Assembly: GCA_003218975.1 (NCBI GenBank)
Contig: QHPD01000011.1
Span: forward strand, 1 to 37,825
DNA from: Verrucomicrobiota bacterium
GTDB lineage: Bacteria > Verrucomicrobiota > Verrucomicrobiia > Chthoniobacterales > UBA10450
DNA: 37,825 bases
Direction: 5' to 3'
This document shows positions 17,376 through 26,838 of this stretch, one piece after another; position 1 is the first letter of the stretch, and every line of letters begins with the position of its first letter. Under the pieces are notes generated by a model. That model had not been told where the DNA came from. It saw nothing but the letters and a program-made list of their open reading frames with translations, and ran no database searches. A program made the position numbers and the translations under genes.

Positions 17376-18233
17376 CTAGCCATTCCATGCGCTCAAAAAA
17401 GCATCGATTAATTCGGGTAGCTCGCCGCTGTAACCGCCTTCGAGAATCGCGGCCGTCGGGATGTCGATCCTGCGCAACCATTCTCCGAACTTGGCGAAAT
17501 CTTCCTTTTCGAGCGTCATCTGTACCAACGGGTCGCCGGAGTAAGCATCGAACCCCGCGGAAACGAGAAGCAGACCGGGATTAAACTTCAGAAGTTTTTG
17601 TAGAGCGCGTTCGGCAACGTCGACATGTTGAGCGCGAGGCGTATACGGCGCTACGGGATAATTTGCTATGTTCGCAAAAGATTTTGCGCCGGTTCCCGGA
17701 TATGCTGGGAATTGATGGATCGACGCAAACGCGATTTGCGGGTTCTGCGCGACAATAGCTTCCGTGCCGTTGCCATGATGCGCGTCAAAATCCCAGATTG
17801 CGACACGTTCGGCGCGATTTGCTAACGCATCGAGCGCCGTGATGGCAATATTGCTGAAGTAACAAAATCCCATTGCGCGATCCCGCGTAGCGTGATGCCC
17901 CGGTGGCCGCATCAGACTGAAGGCGCGTTCGCCGCGCAAGGTCGCGCGCGCTGCCTCGATCGCCGCGCCGGCAGAGTGTCGCCCATACGTGTCGATCTTC
18001 GGATAAAGTGGCGTATCAAGATCGAAATCTTCGCGCGCACTGGCGACGTGTTCGATATGTTGGCGGGAATGCGCCCGCAACAATTCACCATCAGTCGCCG
18101 CACGCGGTTCATGCCATTCCCAATCAGGATGCCGATCTTTTAGTAAAGGAGCGGTGCGGGCGATGCGCTCCGACCGTTCCGGGTGTTCAGGAGCTGCATA
18201 TTCAAGACAACGCTGATCATGAAAGATGATCAT
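17376..18233 (-). CDS. Histone deacetylase family (acetylpolyamine/acetoin-type amidohydrolase)
   Basis: The family comprises zinc-dependent deacetylases that in bacteria act on acetylated polyamines, proteins or related amides. The 285-residue product starts MIIFHDQRCLEYAAPEHPER, the usual N-terminal signature. It has RPPGHHA with the catalytic His pair, GFCYFSNIAI, the metal-binding WDFDAHHGNGTE and the C-terminal LVSAGFDAYSGDPL and EGGYS motifs, all intact. The ATG at 18233 is preferred over an upstream ATG at 18281. That start overlaps the stop of a small upstream ORF as ATGA. The natural substrate cannot be told. Confidence 0.93.
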   Translation of the reverse strand: MIIFHDQRCLEYAAPEHPERSERIARTAPLLKDRHPDWEWHEPRAATDGELLRAHSRQHIEHVASAREDFDLDTPLYPKIDTYGRHSAGAAIEAARATLRGERAFSLMRPPGHHATRDRAMGFCYFSNIAITALDALANRAERVAIWDFDAHHGNGTEAIVAQNPQIAFASIHQFPAYPGTGAKSFANIANYPVAPYTPRAQHVDVAERALQKLLKFNPGLLLVSAGFDAYSGDPLVQMTLEKEDFAKFGEWLRRIDIPTAAILEGGYSGELPELIDAFLSAWNG

Positions 18234-18466
18234 CGACGTTTGTAGTCGAAGTGCATCCAGAAAATCGCGGCTACGGCGCAAATCAAAAGCCGTGTTACCG
18301 GCTGGTGCTTGTCGCGGAAGCGGAAATTATGCGTTGGGAGGATTGGCGCGTCCGATCGTCTGGTAATCGCAAAACTAGAATACCAGCCCCTAACGTAACG
18401 CGCGGCGCCTCTAGTTATCTCACCACATAATGGCCGTGAATCCAGACCCTTCGGCCGTAGCGCCAT
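18230..18466 (-). CDS. Possible small membrane protein ORF coupled to the deacetylase gene
   Basis: A 78-codon frame ends in TGA that overlaps the deacetylase ATG as ATGA. Its C-terminal part (RLLICAVAAIFWMHFDYKRR) looks like one transmembrane helix followed by a basic tail. Its only ATG (18466) lies inside the end of the YXWGXW lipoprotein gene, so the start is doubtful and the ORF may be chance. Confidence 0.25.
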   Translation of the reverse strand: MALRPKGLDSRPLCGEITRGAARYVRGWYSSFAITRRSDAPILPTHNFRFRDKHQPVTRLLICAVAAIFWMHFDYKRR

Positions 18467-18717
18467 GCCCAGTGTCCGGGTCGCCAGACATAGTAGCTGC
18501 GTCCGACGTAATAGCCGGGGCCCCGAGTATAATAGGGCCGATCGCCAATCTCGACCGTGACTGAGCCTGGGTATCCTCCATAATACGGTCCGGCTCCGTA
18601 ATACGGTCCGGGACCGCCGTAGTAGCCTGGGGAGGCACTATAATAGCCTTCACAGCCTACCACACCGAGTGCGACAGAAACTAAAACGAGCCGCAGAATA
18701 AACGATTTCATTTTCAT
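18415..18717 (-). CDS. Small Gly/Tyr-rich lipoprotein with YXWGXW-type repeat
   Basis: The 100-residue product has a lipoprotein signal (MKMKSFILRLVLVSVALG then VVGC), a Gly/Tyr/Pro-rich linker (PGYYGGPGPYYGAGPYYGG) and a C-terminal tryptophan-rich segment, YYVWRPGHWAWRYGRRVWIH. That segment resembles the YXWGXW (WxxGxW) repeat found in many outer-membrane-associated proteins. The function of that domain is not established. The ATG at 18717 is chosen because the upstream extension (to 18954) has no signal-like features. A second in-frame ATG at 18711 is also possible. Confidence 0.8.
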   Translation of the reverse strand: MKMKSFILRLVLVSVALGVVGCEGYYSASPGYYGGPGPYYGAGPYYGGYPGSVTVEIGDRPYYTRGPGYYVGRSYYVWRPGHWAWRYGRRVWIHGHYVVR

Positions 18718-19106
18718 ATAGTTATATTCGGATTCGATAGAGGATTTACGCGTCCGGGTGTCGTCAGCGCGGAGATTTCGGCCGTCGGGCGCGACACTTA
18801 TGCTGGTCGCTCTGCCATCATGAAACCAGCGGCCGCTCAGGCCTGACGCAAAACCAAAGGCCGGTTGATAGCCAGCAGCCGCAACAGCTTGAAATGCTTC
18901 GCCCGATGAAGCCAGCGTAACCGGATTCGCCTCCTGTAGAGACGTTGCATTCACCAGTACATCCGACCACGTTTAAGAAGACCGAAAGCAGAAAGCAGAA
19001 CGGCAGCGTCCATTTCGCTCCGGCGGCGGTTCCATTCTTCGTCAGACAATCAACAAGATTCGTTTTCGTAGGATCATTTACGGAAGCCGCCATGCGCGTG
19101 TGCTTT
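18718..19106. other. Intergenic stretch, no convincing gene
   Basis: These 389 bp lie between gdhA (which ends at 19107 on the minus strand) and the lipoprotein. Frames cross the region on both strands, but they are either antisense to gdhA or compositionally odd (Cys- and Ser-rich). A short direct repeat GAAAGCAGAAAGCAGAACG is present near 18983-19001. No terminator with a T-run was seen for gdhA. Confidence 0.4.
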
Positions 19107-21375
<2,269 letters not shown>

Positions 21376-21570
21376 ATGAAAAAATCGATCATTCTCATTC
21401 CTGCGCTTTTGATGCTCGGCTTGATGCTGGTGTCTTGCTCAAGCGAACCCCAGACGACCACGACCACAACGCGTCAAACCACTGTCACGTCGGCGCCTCC
21501 GCTTTTGATGGCAAAAACGCATACGCGTCCCCTCTCTGGTCAGCCAGCGATGGACGCAGGCAGTTACTAA
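21376..21570 (+). CDS. Small Thr-rich lipoprotein of unknown function
   Basis: The 64-residue product starts MKKSIILIPALLMLGLML, followed by VSCSS, a standard signal-peptidase-II lipobox. A threonine-rich linker (PQTTTTTTRQTTVTSAPP) and a short polar tail come next. Nothing indicates a specific function; it resembles small entericidin-like or spacer lipoproteins only in general design. The frame is open further upstream, but the lipoprotein signal fixes the start. A strong terminator follows 90 bp downstream. Confidence 0.7.
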   Translation: MKKSIILIPALLMLGLMLVSCSSEPQTTTTTTRQTTVTSAPPLLMAKTHTRPLSGQPAMDAGSY

Positions 21571-21660
21571 GCGCGAGGCAGCTATTCACTGCCGAATCGC
21601 CGATTGCTTAGAGATCTGACGACCGTAGAAGAAACTGTTCTCTCCTAGAAGGGGATTTTG

Positions 21661-21690
21661 AAGGGGACGCGATGAGTCCCCTTATTTTTA
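21661..21690 (+). terminator. Rho-independent terminator after the small lipoprotein
   Basis: AAGGGGAC (21661-21668) pairs perfectly with GTCCCCTT (21676-21683) around a 7-nt loop, followed by ATTTTTA. This is the clearest intrinsic terminator in the window. Confidence 0.85.
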
Positions 21691-21712
21691 TTGCCCGCGC
21701 GGCTGCACGGCT

Positions 21713-22278
21713 CTAGGATGCCGTGGGTTCTTTGAGGCGTCCGAGTATCACTCCGTAGCTCGGGGTTTTCGAATCGCTGAATAGTTGAACCTCGGCAAGA
21801 AGGAGTCGCCGCTTCGTATCTTCGTGGATCTCGATACGATGAAGCAGCCCGGGGTAGTTTCGTATCGAATCCGTGAGGGTGCCCACCCAGCGACCAATGT
21901 CGTCTTCCTCCCCGAGAATAGAGGGAATGACGGGAGATGGACCCTCAAGGCGACGAAGGTCTCCGAGTGCATGTTACGCGACCGGAGTTTGCGGAGCAAG
22001 CGAACCGCGCGCATGGGACCACGTAAGACCTGAAATTCGAACGCCGATGTGATCTGCCGACACCTGGCACATGACGCAGCCGGAAGAACGGCGTTTCCAT
22101 GGAGTCCGAACGGAACGATGTGCTCCCTAGTGAGATTATCGGTTCCGGAACAGTAAATGCAGTGGCCGACGGGCGGATAGCTGAGCTTGGCCAGGTCGCC
22201 GATCCCTTCGAGCGAGCCCTGTAAGACCTCCGACGATAGAGGTGACGCGACCTGTTGGAAGGTGGAACCCATCAGCAC
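21713..22278 (-). pseudogene. HNH-nuclease-like gene, apparently frameshifted
   Basis: The frame starting at 22278 (GTG) or 22272 (ATG) encodes an HNH-type zinc/nuclease core: CIYCSGTDNLTREHIVPFGL, then LPAASCARC. That frame continues to a stop at 21748, but after about residue 100 its composition is odd. A different frame, open from 21973 to the stop at 21713, reads like a genuine C-terminal domain: EEDDIGRWVGTLTDSIRNY, then LAEVQLFSDSKTPSYGVILG. The simplest reading is one gene of about 185 residues with a frameshift near 21960. Two overlapping genes, or a sequencing error, remain possible. The HNH part could be a nuclease of a mobile or restriction-like locus; this is not demonstrated. Confidence 0.55.
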
Positions 22279-22528
22279 GGTTCACGGTGACACTGGTGTG
22301 GATTTTCGGCGGTGTGGGGGTGTCGCTCACACTTCCGACCATATCATGATCGAGCTTTGTCCACCATTTTTGTCCACGCGGTGAATTCAAAACTGGATTA
22401 CGTGGGATACCTAAAGGAAGCATGTGATTTTTGCTCGTAAATGACCCCGAAGATGCCCGACGAAAATAAAAAGGAGTTGATAAATACGTCACTGATATTA
22501 CCATCACATCAATTACCGTTACTGAAGA
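22279..22528. other. Intergenic stretch between divergent genes
   Basis: This 250-bp gap separates the HNH-like gene and the HTH gene, which diverge from here, so it should hold both promoters. It becomes AT-rich toward the HTH gene (about 22460-22525). An AAGGAG at 22471-22476 is too far from the HTH start (50 bp) to serve it. No repeat of the families described was found. Confidence 0.35.
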
Positions 22529-23017
22529 ATGTCAGAAATAGCCTCATCGACGTTCGCCTTACAAGCTCCACCGGCTGATCGTGCCGCCGCGCGCGAAGAG
22601 GCTCGGCGCCAGCTGAAAAAGATGAGTGACGCAATGGTGCAGGAGAAAGGTCTTCTGAACCATGCGCAGGCGGCGTTGCTACTCGATGTGAGTACGAAGA
22701 GGGTGGGCGAATTGGTTCGGCTTGGGAAGCTGACCGATTTCATCTTTCTGGGACGCAAGTACGTTTCGATGAAGGAAGTTGACGAGCGGAGCAAGCAAGA
22801 GCTGAAGGCCGGCCGTCCACGGCGCGGGATTGGGAAGCTGGCCACTGCGAGTCTCAAAGCAGCTGTGAAGACCGATAGCGTACAAGCGTCGCCTGGCGGG
22901 TATGCGGGATCGTATTTCAAGAAACAACGCGAAGAGGCGAATGAGAGGCGGCGAAGAGAATTCCAGAAGAAATGGCGCGCAGTCATAGAGGCGAGAAGAA
23001 ATGAACGAAAGAGCTGA
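22529..23017 (+). CDS. Helix-turn-helix DNA-binding protein, orphan
   Basis: The 162-residue product has an HTH segment at about residues 42-85: LLNHAQAALLLDVSTKRVGE followed by LVRLGKLTDFIFLGRKYVSM. This is the layout of MerR/excisionase-type domains, in which the helix pair is followed by a basic beta hairpin. The flanks are Ala- and charge-rich and the C-terminus is a basic helical tail (EANERRRREFQKKWRAVIE). It may be an excisionase-like or regulatory remnant of a mobile element, given the HNH-like gene on one side and tRNA fragments on the other. No integrase is nearby. Confidence 0.65.
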   Translation: MSEIASSTFALQAPPADRAAAREEARRQLKKMSDAMVQEKGLLNHAQAALLLDVSTKRVGELVRLGKLTDFIFLGRKYVSMKEVDERSKQELKAGRPRRGIGKLATASLKAAVKTDSVQASPGGYAGSYFKKQREEANERRRREFQKKWRAVIEARRNERKS

Positions 23018-23077
23018 TGCTGACGTGGAGGTCTGTCATGAATCTGTCAAGAACACGGCACATTAATGCTTTTACCA

Positions 23078-23110
23078 TGGTGCGCGATGCAGGGTTCAAA
23101 CCTGCGACCT
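23078..23110 (-). repeat. tRNA 3'-end fragment with CCA (inverted)
   Basis: Read on the minus strand it gives AGGTC, then GCAGG-TTTGAAC-CCTGC (T arm), ATCGCGC (acceptor 3' strand), A and CCA. The acceptor strand and discriminator are identical to those of tRNA-Val at 23201-23272, but the T stem differs and the T loop has T in place of the invariant C56. No 5' half is found upstream, so this is a fragment, not a gene. Confidence 0.6.
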
Positions 23111-23200
23111 GTCGCCGCGGCGACCGCTGAAGAAATCTCCCGCTGGCGATGCGCCAGCCTTGTAATTTCCAATTCCTAGTTTCTAATTGCTATCTTCAAC
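23111..23200. repeat. Hairpin-rich spacer before tRNA-Val
   Basis: It contains the perfect palindrome GTCGCCGCGGCGAC (23111-23124) and the hairpin GCTGGCG-ATG-CGCCAGC (23142-23158). The hairpin has the same design as the one inserted in valS (29445-29461). An AT-rich stretch of AATTTCC/AATTCC/TTTCTAATT type follows. Confidence 0.5.
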
Positions 23201-23272
23201 GCGCGATTAGCTCAGTGGTAGAGCACTTGCTTCACACGCAAGGGGTCAGAGGTTCGAAACCTCTATCGCGCA
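23201..23272 (+). tRNA. tRNA-Val (anticodon CAC)
   Basis: The acceptor GCGCGAT (23201-23207) pairs with ATCGCGC (23265-23271), with discriminator A at 23272. The anticodon arm CTTGC-TTCACAC-GCAAG gives CAC. The T arm is AGAGG-TTCGAAA-CCTCT. The D arm GCTCAGTGGTAGAGC is standard. No CCA is encoded. The GIY-YIG gene starts 16 bp after it. Confidence 0.96.
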
Positions 23273-23288
23273 TTTCCCACCCTGCTGA

Positions 23289-23525
23289 ATGTTCTACACA
23301 TACGTGCTGAAATGCGCTGATGACCGGTTGTACATTGGCTGGGCAGCTGACCTCCGGAAACGACTCGTGCAGCACCGTGCAGGCCGAGTACCTGCAACTG
23401 CGCATCGACGGCCAGTCAGGCTGGAGTACTACGAGACGTGTCGTTCCGAGCTAAAGGCGCGACTGCGCGAGAAACAGCTTAAGACCGGATTCGGGCGGGC
23501 GTATCTGAAACGGCGTCTGGAATAG
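23289..23525 (+). CDS. Small GIY-YIG nuclease-domain protein (YhbQ/UPF0213-like)
   Basis: The 78-residue product is a single GIY-YIG domain. YTYVL (3-7) and LYIGWAADLRKRLVQH carry the two name-giving strands and the conserved Arg, and the C-terminal REKQLKTGFGRAYL is the usual end of the fold. Small members of this superfamily cleave DNA in repair or as homing-type enzymes, but their biological role is largely unknown. The start is 16 bp downstream of tRNA-Val, and a second tRNA-3'-end-like sequence follows the gene. This placement suggests a tRNA-associated mobile gene. Confidence 0.85.
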   Translation: MFYTYVLKCADDRLYIGWAADLRKRLVQHRAGRVPATAHRRPVRLEYYETCRSELKARLREKQLKTGFGRAYLKRRLE

Positions 23526-23540
23526 GAGTCGCTCCGCGCC

Positions 23541-23592
23541 CGCAACGCTTCGCGTAGCGATGCGGGCGGGGGTTCGATACCAGCATCGCGCA
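23541..23592 (+). repeat. Hairpin plus tRNA 3'-end mimic downstream of the GIY-YIG gene
   Basis: CGCAACGCT (23541-23549) and AGCGATGCG (23556-23564) form a 9-bp stem with one mismatch. It is followed by GGGGTTCGATACCAG and then CATCGCGCA. The latter matches the T loop and acceptor end of tRNA-Val in about 19 of 24 positions, with ATCGCGCA identical. Its last 10 bases (GCATCGCGCA, 23583-23592) are the exact reverse complement of 23081-23090. Confidence 0.55.
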
Positions 23593-23642
23593 CGTCTCTC
23601 CGCCGCGCTTGCCCTGCACGGCGTGGCGTTCTATTTAGAGAC

Positions 23643-24095
23643 ATGTCCGAACACAAAATCACTCTCACCTGGAAACGCGGCGATAAGCCGTTCGAATATC
23701 AGAAATACTCACGCGATCATACTTGGAATTTTGACGGAAGACATGAAATGGAAGCATCGGCTGCGCCGGCGTATCTGGGCAATCCAAAATTGATCGATCC
23801 GGAGGAGGCATTTGTGGCATCGCTCTCGAGCTGTCACATGCTCACGTTCCTGGCTATCGCATGCAAAAAGAAGTTCGTACTCGATGAATATGTCGATGAA
23901 GCGGTCGGTCTGATGGAGAAAAATGCCGAGGGCAGATTTGCCATTACCCGCGTGATTCTAAGGCAGCGCCTCAAATTCTCCGGCGATAAACAACCGACCG
24001 CACAAGAGATCGAGGAAATGAATCATGCCGCGCATGAGCAATGCTTCATCGCCAACTCGGTCAAGACTGAGGTCAAAGTCGAGACACAGAGCTAG
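23643..24095 (+). CDS. OsmC family protein (peroxide-reducing type)
   Basis: OsmC/Ohr proteins reduce organic hydroperoxides with two active-site cysteines. The 150-residue product has Cys in SLSSCHMLTFLA and Cys in HEQCFIANSVKT, the two expected positions, and the usual opening TWKRGDKPFEYQKYSRDHTW. It belongs to the YhfA/OsmC side of the family rather than to Ohr, by general pattern. The stop codon is directly followed by the MITE-like element. Confidence 0.9.
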   Translation: MSEHKITLTWKRGDKPFEYQKYSRDHTWNFDGRHEMEASAAPAYLGNPKLIDPEEAFVASLSSCHMLTFLAIACKKKFVLDEYVDEAVGLMEKNAEGRFAITRVILRQRLKFSGDKQPTAQEIEEMNHAAHEQCFIANSVKTEVKVETQS

Positions 24096-24229
24096 CCACA
24101 GATTTCCACGGATAAACACGGATGGAGGGACGACCTCCGTGTCGTTCTGGTTCCTTGAACAGGGACGCGACGGAGCGCATCCCTCCAAGTCTGTGGTTTG
24201 AATCCGTGTCAATCTGTGTTCATCTGTGG
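24096..24229. mobile_element. MITE-like element with 28-bp imperfect terminal inverted repeats
   Basis: The left end is CCACAGATTTCCACGGATAA followed by ACACGGAT; the right end read in reverse is CCACAGATGAACACAGATTG followed by ACACGGAT, 22 of 28 matching. A second inner pair, GGAGGGA and TCCCTCC, lies inside. It starts at the first base after the OsmC-family stop and ends 8 bp before the glyQS ATG, so it supplies most of that gene's leader. It encodes no protein. Confidence 0.65.
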
Positions 24230-24237
24230 CGAAAATA

Positions 24238-25599
24238 ATGAGCACGCCCTCGGATTCACAGCGCATGGAGAAGATAGTTAGCTTGTGTAAGCGGCGCGGC
24301 TTCATTTTCCAGTCGAGCGAAATTTATGGGGGTCTCAACGGCCTTTGGGATTACGGACCGCTCGGTGTCGAATTAAAGCGCAACCTGAAGAATTACTGGT
24401 GGCGGGTGATGGTGCACGAACGCGACGACGTTGTGGGCATGGATGGCTCGATTTTGATGAACCGCGCCGTCTGGAAAGCGAGCGGCCACGAAGAGACATT
24501 CAGCGATCCGATGGTGGATTGTCGATCCTGCAAGGCGCGCTTGCGCGCTGACCAGGTGATCGATAAAAAAGGCGTGCGACAATGTCCAAATTGTGGGGGC
24601 AAAGATTTAACCGAGCCGCGCGCGTTCAACTTGATGTTCAAGACCTACGTGGGCGCGACCGAAGACGAATCGTCGATGACTTATCTTCGCCCGGAAACGG
24701 CTCAGGCCATTTTTGTGCAGTTCAAAACCGTTCTGGAAGTGTCGCGCAAGAAATTGCCATTCGGCATAGCGCAAGTCGGCAAAGCGTTTCGGAACGAGAT
24801 TAATCCGCGTAATTTCACGTTTCGCTCGCGCGAGTTCGAGCAGATGGAGCTGGAATATTTTTGCCGGGCAGAGGAGGGGATGCGGTTGCTCGATTACTGG
24901 CTGAAGGAGCGGCTGAAGTTCTACGAAAGAATTGGCATCTCGCGCGGGAAACTCCACGTGCGGGAAGTTCCCGAGGAAGAGCGCGCTTTTTATTCGAAGG
25001 CGAATTACGACATCGAATACGATTTTCCGTTTGGCCTTCAGGAACTGGAAGGCGTCGCTTATCGCACGGATTACGATTTGTCACAGCATCAGAAGGCCAG
25101 CGGCAAGTCGCTTGAGTATTTCGATGAAGAGACGAAACAGAAATTTATTCCACACGTAGTCGAACCGAGCGCAGGCGTGGATCGCACCGTGCTGGCGCTG
25201 ATCTGCGAGGCCTATGCTGAAGACCAAGCGCCGGATGAAAAAGGAAAAATGGAAACGCGTGTCGTCTTGCGTTTTCATCCACGGATGGCTCCGATTAAAT
25301 GCGGCATATTTCCGCTGTTGAAAAACAACGCGCAGCTGGTGGAGAAAGCAAAAGAAATTGTCGATCTTTTACGACCGCACATGTACGTTTTCTACGACGA
25401 GAGCGGCGCGATCGGGCGTCGTTATCGCCGTCAGGACGAAATCGGCACGCCCTTCGGTGTAACTGTCGATTTTGAAACTCTCGGCGAAAAAGACGCGACG
25501 CTGCGAAACACAGTGACGTTGCGCGACCGTGACAGCATGAAGCAACGCCGCGTGGCGATCGGCGAGCTGGCCGGCACATTATTGGCGGACATCACATGA
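24238..25599 (+). CDS. glyQS: Glycyl-tRNA synthetase, dimeric (alpha2) type
   Basis: This class II enzyme charges tRNA-Gly. The 453-residue product begins with EKIVSLCKRRGFIFQSSEIY then GGLNGLWDYGPLG, the signature of the single-chain type. It has a zinc-binding insertion with CRSC and CPNC pairs, motif 2 in KAFRNEINPRNFTFRSREFEQ and motif 3 near SAGVDRTVLALI. The C-terminal anticodon-binding domain starts at about residue 345. The frame is open to a GTG at 24226 inside the repeat, but homology starts after the ATG at 24238. Confidence 0.96.
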   Translation: MSTPSDSQRMEKIVSLCKRRGFIFQSSEIYGGLNGLWDYGPLGVELKRNLKNYWWRVMVHERDDVVGMDGSILMNRAVWKASGHEETFSDPMVDCRSCKARLRADQVIDKKGVRQCPNCGGKDLTEPRAFNLMFKTYVGATEDESSMTYLRPETAQAIFVQFKTVLEVSRKKLPFGIAQVGKAFRNEINPRNFTFRSREFEQMELEYFCRAEEGMRLLDYWLKERLKFYERIGISRGKLHVREVPEEERAFYSKANYDIEYDFPFGLQELEGVAYRTDYDLSQHQKASGKSLEYFDEETKQKFIPHVVEPSAGVDRTVLALICEAYAEDQAPDEKGKMETRVVLRFHPRMAPIKCGIFPLLKNNAQLVEKAKEIVDLLRPHMYVFYDESGAIGRRYRRQDEIGTPFGVTVDFETLGEKDATLRNTVTLRDRDSMKQRRVAIGELAGTLLADIT

Positions 25600-25680
25600 A
25601 CGTTTTGAAATTGCGGCAACCTTCAGTCGCGAGCCGCAGCGAAAGTCACCGGCAGAAACATATATATTCAACCAGCGTCT

Positions 25681-26829
25681 ATGGCTGAATATGTGAAACA
25701 GCCGATTGCGGGGCCGGAAGCTTTTCGACAGACCGGCGTCGCGGCAGTGCAATCCCAAGCGGCGCTCCTACTGTTGCTCGGCCGACAATTGCGCGGCGAC
25801 GACCAAGTTCTCGCCGCGCGCGCCGTCGCCGACATGCCTAGGTTTGTCGAAGCAGTGCCGCCCGATGACCTCGCGCAATTTCCCGTCCCACAACTGCGGC
25901 CTTCGGTCGATCGCGTCGGTGTCGCGCTGGTTAAGACACGTCTCGCGGAGCGATACGGATGGACAATTGTGCGGCGCACCCCAATTCCGCAGGCAGAACT
26001 CTCCGAGACATTGGGGGATCTCGCACAGACACTTTTCGAGAGATCTGATGCCATTACTGCCGCGCAATTGATGGAAGCTTCGCTGCGCAGCGCCGATGAA
26101 CTGACGCGGGTTGCTGCGGCCGCAGCTTACTTTGAGCTGAGCACGCGTCCGAGGCGCCTGATCAACATCTTGCTACGCGGCACGCGCAGCGCCGATGTCC
26201 TGGTGCGCGACGTCGCGGCGACCGCCTTGGCTGGGGTTGCGCCGGAACACGCGCGTCTGCGCCGGATGACTCGGGCCCAGGTTGCACGCTCCGCAGGTGA
26301 AGCAAGCCGCAGCGCGTTACTGGTTCATGGCACATTTGCACGCGGGCACGAATGGTGGCAGCCGGGCGGAAGCTTCCACAGCTATTTGATAACCAGCGTG
26401 CGTCCGGATTTGTACAGCGACCGGGATCGTTTCGATTGGTCCGGCGGCTACAGCGACGCTGCGCGGGACCTCGGCGCTCGCGATCTGCGAACTTGGGCGG
26501 AACGACACAATCTGCTTGGGCTCGATCTGTTCGGCCACAGCCATGGCGCCAACGTGATCATGCAATCTACAAAGTTCGGGTTAAGAGCTGGCGCGCTCGT
26601 GCTACTGAGCTGTCCGGTGCACGTACCCAAATACCTGCCCGATTTTACGCGCACAACAAAAGTCGTATCAATCCGTGTACATCTCGATTTGGTTATTCTC
26701 GCCGATCGCGGTGGCCAACGTTTTCGGCATCCGCAAATCAATGAAAACGTGCTTCCGATTTGGTTCGATCACGGTGCGTCGCACAACCCGCAGGTCTGGC
26801 GGGATCACAATGTGCCCGATATGCTCTAA
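25681..26829 (+). CDS. Alpha/beta hydrolase with an N-terminal helical (HEAT-like) region
   Basis: Residues 1-200 are Ala/Leu/Arg-rich helices with HEAT-like periodicity (ELTRVAAAAAYFELSTRPRR). Residues 210-382 form an alpha/beta hydrolase with an oxyanion-type ALLVHGTFARG (212-222) and the nucleophile elbow GHSHG (285-289; Ser287). His364 or His368 near the end is a candidate catalytic base. The elbow and fold are close to those of lipase/esterase-type enzymes; the substrate is unknown. The next gene, 9 bp downstream, encodes another HEAT-like protein, so the two probably act together. Confidence 0.75.
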   Translation: MAEYVKQPIAGPEAFRQTGVAAVQSQAALLLLLGRQLRGDDQVLAARAVADMPRFVEAVPPDDLAQFPVPQLRPSVDRVGVALVKTRLAERYGWTIVRRTPIPQAELSETLGDLAQTLFERSDAITAAQLMEASLRSADELTRVAAAAAYFELSTRPRRLINILLRGTRSADVLVRDVAATALAGVAPEHARLRRMTRAQVARSAGEASRSALLVHGTFARGHEWWQPGGSFHSYLITSVRPDLYSDRDRFDWSGGYSDAARDLGARDLRTWAERHNLLGLDLFGHSHGANVIMQSTKFGLRAGALVLLSCPVHVPKYLPDFTRTTKVVSIRVHLDLVILADRGGQRFRHPQINENVLPIWFDHGASHNPQVWRDHNVPDML

Positions 26830-26838
26830 AGTGAAGTT

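Noticed and set aside
23078-23150. A second complete tRNA gene on the minus strand
   Set aside because: Only the T arm and acceptor end are present; no D arm, anticodon arm or 5' acceptor strand can be paired.
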